DNA of 64,000 nt, from positions 5,766,001 through 5,830,000 of the forward strand of contig NC_068565.1 in assembly GCF_025698545.1 (NCBI RefSeq), in the 5' to 3' direction. Made by a program: the position numbers and the translations under genes. The notes under the pieces are model-generated. The model was not told the origin of the DNA and searched no databases. It was given only the letters and a program-made list of their open reading frames with translations. Each line of letters starts with the position of its first letter. The stretch's first letter is position 1. The DNA comes from Gossypium raimondii. Taxonomy: Eukaryota; Streptophyta; Magnoliopsida; Malvales; Malvaceae. Below are positions 59,373 to 64,000 of this stretch, piece after piece.

Positions 59373-60385
59373 TTGTGAGGAGACAAAAATTGACATCAAG
59401 GGCAGCCCTTATCCAACCGAAGCACCAATAAAAAAGACATGTTGAGAGGCATTTTGGTCAAGAAAAAGGGGTCAAAATAGATGCTAAAGAGAGCCAAAAT
59501 TTGGCTGAAGAGGGAGAAGATGCATTAGGCACAATTTTTAGTCATCTTCTTAGTTTATTTCATTTTCTAGAGTTTTAGTTCTTCTCCATAATTTTAGATT
59601 TAAATTTCTACTTGTTTCTTTGTTTTCCTTTACATTCTTAGTGTTAGTTAAGTAAGTTAACATTGTAGCTTAGGTTTATTTACATGTTTATGAGCTCTAA
59701 CTTACTTGTAATGACATTTTCATCTCTAGATTAATGTTATTTCAGTTGGTTTTCTTTTCATCTATTAAAAATCTCATCTTTATTATTCTTGTTCATTTAT
59801 TTTGTTGTTAGTTGCTTTTCTTTTAACTCTTGTAAAGTAAAAACTAAAGCTTTCATCTTTTTTGTTCAAGTTTTATATTAATGGCTTTCATGAGTGTTTA
59901 TTTAATGTTAGTTAGCTTAGATATGTTAATGGGTAATTAAACCCTAGGAGGTTGGTTGATGGAGATGTGAGTAAACTAATTTTTGGGTCAAGGACTAAAT
60001 TGCAATATATTGGACTAAATTGAACAAAATTCAAAACTTAAGATTGACGCTCCTAAGGGTAAATCAAGATAATTGAGACCAAGAAGTAATCTTATTGAGA
60101 CCAATATAATTGCGTGTTCTTAGCTAAAATTCTCACAATCGCTGACTCCTGTAGGTTATGTCATCAGAGTACTCTTGTACCCCGTTGTACAAATTATATT
60201 ACAATTGACCTGTCACACTTGCAAACACCGCACGTAGTTATTCTGATTTAATTGTCGTATTAGTGTTGCTTCTAGTCCCAGTGCACACACACCAGGGCTG
60301 GTGGTCAGTGGTACTGTTACGACTTGGTCAACTCCTCTTATAGGGTGGGTCAAATGTAATTTTGATGCAACACGAGATTAGGTAT

Positions 60386-60736
60386 GCAATGGTTATTTGA
60401 GATTCCAACGGGCATATGGTTCAACACTCTACCAGTCAGAGAGAGGGGATGGTTCATCCTTTACTAGTTGAAGCGATCGACATTAGAGAATCCTTTTCTT
60501 GGCTTAAGTCTCTTCAATTGGATCAAGTTATTGTGAAATCGGATTGCTTATTGGTTGTTGAAGCGCTATTGTCTCCTCATACTCTGGACACTGAGTTAGG
60601 TATGATTCTTCACGATTGTTTTATGTTGTGATCATTTGTTGGATTGCTATCCTTCCAATGGACTTGCCGGGATGCTAATAAGGTAGCTCATGCACTTGCT
60701 AAGGTAGCCTTATTCCATGCAAACCACACTAAATGA
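60386..60736 (+). pseudogene. RNase H domain fragment of a LINE retrotransposon
   Basis: The frame reads DSNGHMVQHSTSQ, then LVEAIDIRESFSWLKSLQLD, VIVKSDCLLVVEALLSP and, after a stop, CRDANKVAHALAKVALF. The order of the Glu-Ala (EA), SDC and NKVAHALA motifs is that of the plant RVT_3 RNase H-like domain found at the C-terminus of LINE polyproteins. In-frame stops at 60,398-60,400 and 60,629-60,631 kill it. An oligo-A run at 60,918-60,926 fits a LINE 3' tail, so I take about 60,360-60,926 as a 5'-truncated copy. Confidence 0.75.
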
Positions 60737-60926
60737 AATATTCTCCCCACAAATGTTCACACTTTGATTATTATTGATTCTAATTCTTTGATGCATCATG
60801 GGGATGAGGGACTTAGGATTGGGTGTATGGGGTAAACCTAATGACTTGGATTAGTTTATCCTCACCAAAGTCTCTTGTGTAAGTGACTTTTAATTAATGA
60901 ATCTTGTTTACTTTAAGAAAAAAAAA

Positions 60927-61237
60927 CATTTTAAATTATTTAATTTTAATTTAGACTAGATTTACCCGAAATGCAAATCTTTTTCTCTAAGTTCAGATCA
61001 AGTCAGGCTAGCGTACAGAACTAAACACAAGAGAAGAGATTGAATTTACTTTCTTTTTGTGGATTAGATTGAGAGAAAGGTGAAAATTGTGGGGCAAATT
61101 TCTTATTCTCCATATATGTTTTGTGTCCAAATTAGTAAAGTAAGATTAAATAATTATATGTTTTGTGTCCATTTCACCATATTTATATGGATGATCTTTG
61201 CTGAGTTTGAAAAGTCATTTTTGAATATGGTATGAAT

Positions 61238-61268
<31 letters not shown>

Positions 61269-62011
61269 AATGAAGTTTGCTACTCCATTCAATTTTTTTA
61301 AATCAATGAAATAAAATATTAAAATCAATTGAGCTAATTACCATATTTATTTTAATTTTTTTAATTATCATTCGACAGGAAAAAAAACATAAATTTAAAT
61401 GTGTTGAAATATATTTATCTTTTATTTAAAAATTATAAATAATTATAAATATGGTATAAAAAATCATTCAACATGAACGCAACCATATTCACATAAAGTT
61501 ATCTTGTTTAAAAAAATCCAAGCACCAAAAAATCAAGTCATCTTCATTTCAATCCATTCTTTGTTCTGTGTCTCTTACAAGTTACAACCCATTCCGACAG
61601 AACTGCACATGAAACAAAACAAAAACAAGTTACATCAACCATTTTGATGTTCCCTAAACTGTTAAACCTTTGTCCTCCACATTCCCCCATATTTCTCATT
61701 ACCCCTCCATTTTTCTCACCAAACAAACAAGACCCATTTCATAAGAAAAATAAAAGCATTCTTTTTTATATTAACTAATATATGAAGATATCAAAACAAT
61801 CACATAAAATGCATTTATTGAAAAACCCAAAAAACAAACACAAAAAAAAAAAAAACCCAGAAATGATAAATACAATGGAGGTCTTTTAATTACCATAAAA
61901 AAAAAGATACAAGAATAACACATATTTATTATATTCACACACACGTATAGAAGCTATTAGGTGGAAATCTTCCCCTGCTGAGGCGCCCACGGTGGCCTGT
62001 AATGAGAAGTA
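60927..62011. other. Intergenic region before the NLR pseudogene
   Basis: AT-rich. Includes a TA microsatellite (61,236-61,262) and oligo-A runs (61,843-61,856). On the minus strand, 61,920-62,011 is probably the former 3' untranslated part of the NLR pseudogene (it includes an AATATAATAAATATG stretch). No gene seen. Confidence 0.45.
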
Positions 62012-63560
62012 TCAATATTCAAGCTTCAGGGTTTCACAATATTCAATTTTCAAGTGATGTAGAGCAGGCATAGCTGCTTCTTCTACCTTCCACTCTTCCA
62101 AATTCACAAGCTCTTTAAGGGTTAGAGAGTCCTTAAGTTAGGCAGCTTCTCTAGTATTGGCACGGGATCTCTTCCCCAAGCTTGAACCTTCTCAAACATA
62201 TGTAAGCTGTACTTGAAGGGAAACGGTGATACTCTGGTAACAATTCCTCATCTTCCCATCTAAAATCAACTCACACAAATAAACGCAGCTTGAAAGGAGG
62301 CGCACTAATAGTTTCGGATCTATTCCTCCTCCATCAATAGACAAGGACTGAAGATATTTGCTTGTGATGATCGACAGATTCTTGTCTAAACCCTCCTTAC
62401 AATCTTCAATATGTAAGGACCCAAATATCTCCAACTTTCTAAGTTTTGTGAACTTGGAACGATCTGCAAGAAAGCAGTTGTATGTGTTGAACTTTCTAAG
62501 TTTTCAATGTGTGCAGCTTCAACTTGGTCTTATCGCTCATCTTCTCTGGGAGATATAGCTGTTCCAATTTCCATATCACATCAGGTACACAACAAAAACC
62601 AGAATAAGCTGGATATTTTAAATCCAAGGTTTGCAGACACCTTAAATTGCCTAGAGATGATGGAATTTTTGGAATAATGAAATCAAAAGCTCTTAGATTC
62701 AAGAATCTCTAGTGGATGAGATTACCTATAGCATTGGGCAACTTACATCCTGCAACATTTTCACAAGCTTCACATTCCAGGACTCTAAGCAATTTAAAAT
62801 TGTTGAACAAGTATGTCCAACATCCCTGCCTTTTCCAAAGTAGAAAAACACCCAAGACCACCATAAGTAAACTGCAATCGTCATTATCCTGATGTTCTTC
62901 ATGTATTTTATCATCTTTGAGTTTAGAAATGCTTTAACTACTGCATCTTTAGTGAAGGGGTTATCAAATAACAATATTGATCTCAGACGGGAACTTTTAA
63001 TGCTTTGAAAAAGAATGGATTGATGTGCAACAATTCTGCGAACTGCGCGACCAATGGATGGAGATCATCTATGATGCAGACAAAATTTTCTTTCTTTGCT
63101 ACTGACAAACAAAGACCTCTCATGAGATCATGCATGCGGTAAGTTTTGATCTTTAAGGTTGGCCCTCTTTCTCCAACTTGAACCATGCACCTTTCCACAA
63201 GCTCAACTAAGCAACCTTCTGCAACCTTCTGCAACATCCTCCATCATTTCCCCTCCATTTCCTTCACCCCTCTGCTGATGAAACAAGGCCTTCTGCAACC
63301 CACAATTGAATCAATCTTTCTACAGGTATTTCATAATCTTCAGGAAAAATACTTAAATAAAGGAAACATGATCTCAAATAGGGGTGGCAAATCATCATAA
63401 CTTAAGGCTAACACATCCTCGATGCATAGGCCTTTGCCTCTCTTCAAGTATGTTTTAACATTTTCGAACACCATTTGCCATTCTAAAATGCCTCCCAACT
63501 GCGCAACGATGAACCGTTACCTTCCCTAACTCTTCCATTTTTGCATCAACTTTGTTTTCT
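62012..63560 (-). pseudogene. CC-NBS-LRR (RPP8/RPP13-type) resistance gene remnant
   Basis: Reading the minus strand from about 63,560: MEELGK, an EWQMVFENVKTYLKRGKG segment with VLALSYDDLPP, IFPEDYEIPVERLIQLWVAE (end of the NB-ARC domain), then KIKTYRMHDLMR with the MHD motif, and LRR sequence (IPSSLGNLRCLQTLDLKYPA; KLEQLYLPEKM; LKELVNLEEWKVEEAAM) ending with a stop at 62,012-62,014. The order and motifs are those of a CNL immune receptor. It lacks the coiled coil, P-loop and the first half of NB-ARC. The remainder is in at least six pieces, with frame changes near 62,135, 62,240, 62,480, 62,705, 62,980, 63,240 and 63,345. It is not functional. Confidence 0.85.
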
Positions 63561-64000
63561 TTAAAATAAGCAGTACTGTAAGAACACCAAATTACTATTC
63601 ATCACTAGCCACAATGTACATCTTTTCCATTGCTTTGAATGGATAAATAAAAAGATCATTGTATGTAATTTCTTACAAAGTAAGGTGTGCTCAACTATTA
63701 TCCTAATTAGACTCAACAAGTTAATCATTACGTCTATTCTTATTTGGTTTCCAGTGTCAGGCACATTTAACTGTGTATTATTTTTTGTACTTCAAATCTT
63801 ACCCCAACTGTTGATTCTCCATTAAAACCGATGATACGACAATAAACAATCAATGTTTATTTATTAATCTCTTAAACCAAATAGCATCAAAGAAATATTA
63901 CAGAAGCAATATAAATTATAAGGTCATACTCTATAATTACTTCATATAGTTAGCTTGCGGAATTAACCCTAAAACCTAAAAGATTAAATTCTTATAATTC
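63561..64000. other. Upstream flank of the NLR remnant
   Basis: AT-rich. The 67-codon minus-strand frame at 63,561-63,764 shows no NB-ARC motif (no P-loop or kinase-2), so the receptor is truncated within this window. Nothing else recognised. Confidence 0.4.

Noticed and set aside
1-64000. tRNA, rRNA or CRISPR features
   Set aside because: No cloverleaf with A/B box pair, no rRNA-like block and no regular spacer-repeat array was seen by eye; the only tRNA-related hit is the viral primer site.

Overview
This is eukaryotic, plant nuclear DNA: AT-rich, with intron-bearing genes using GT-AG splice sites, plant-specific protein families and several classes of plant transposon. The gene content (UGT79-type glycosyltransferase, ePHD-AAA ATPase, ERI1-like plastid exonuclease, MMS21/HPY2 SUMO ligase, ATHB52-like HD-Zip I factor, RPP8-type NLR remnant) points to a rosid/malvid eudicot. 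The repeat style, especially the CACTA element with AGCGGCG-type subterminal motifs, makes cotton (Gossypium) my best guess; that is recognition from memory, not a search result.

Layout. 1-440: foldback MITE and flank. 440-8990: a complete CACTA element with 3-bp ACT target duplication, dense subterminal repeats, three ~0.25-0.47 kb internal repeat copies and a decayed transposase gene set. 9,000-13,000: AT-rich intergenic DNA with an ACGT-containing ~88-bp tandem array. 13,010-16,450: a Mutator-like element with 9-bp duplication that contains nested TGTAACACCCC-ended, LTR-like sequences. 16,460-20,160: intergenic, with a PIF/Harbinger-like and a foldback MITE. 20,163-21,539 (+): UDP-glycosyltransferase, convergent with a 3-exon 2-oxoglutarate dioxygenase at 22,341-23,538 (-). 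About 25,180-30,961: an integrated, rearranged and broken Caulimoviridae-type pararetrovirus in two opposed fragments. 31,244-47,818: a compact block of three minus-strand, multi-exon housekeeping genes (nuclear AAA ATPase, plastid exonuclease, SUMO ligase). 51,603-52,136 (-): HD-Zip I gene. 52,137-62,011: MITE-rich intergenic DNA with a LINE RNase H remnant. 62,012-63,560 (-): NLR pseudogene.

How it fits together. The genes do not form a pathway. From memory, the order UGT79 / 2OG dioxygenase / AAA / ERL1 / MMS21 / HB52 combines genes that in Arabidopsis lie on two duplicated segments (around At3g15120-At3g15150 and At5g53980-At5g54010), so the window looks like an unfractionated ancestral block invaded by transposons and a virus. 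The most unusual object is the viral insertion: it keeps a recognisable promoter, polyadenylation signal and tRNA-Met primer site and has coat protein, movement protein and protease in that order, but lacks the reverse transcriptase region and is broken by frameshifts, stops and an inversion with a duplicated ~50-bp overlap.
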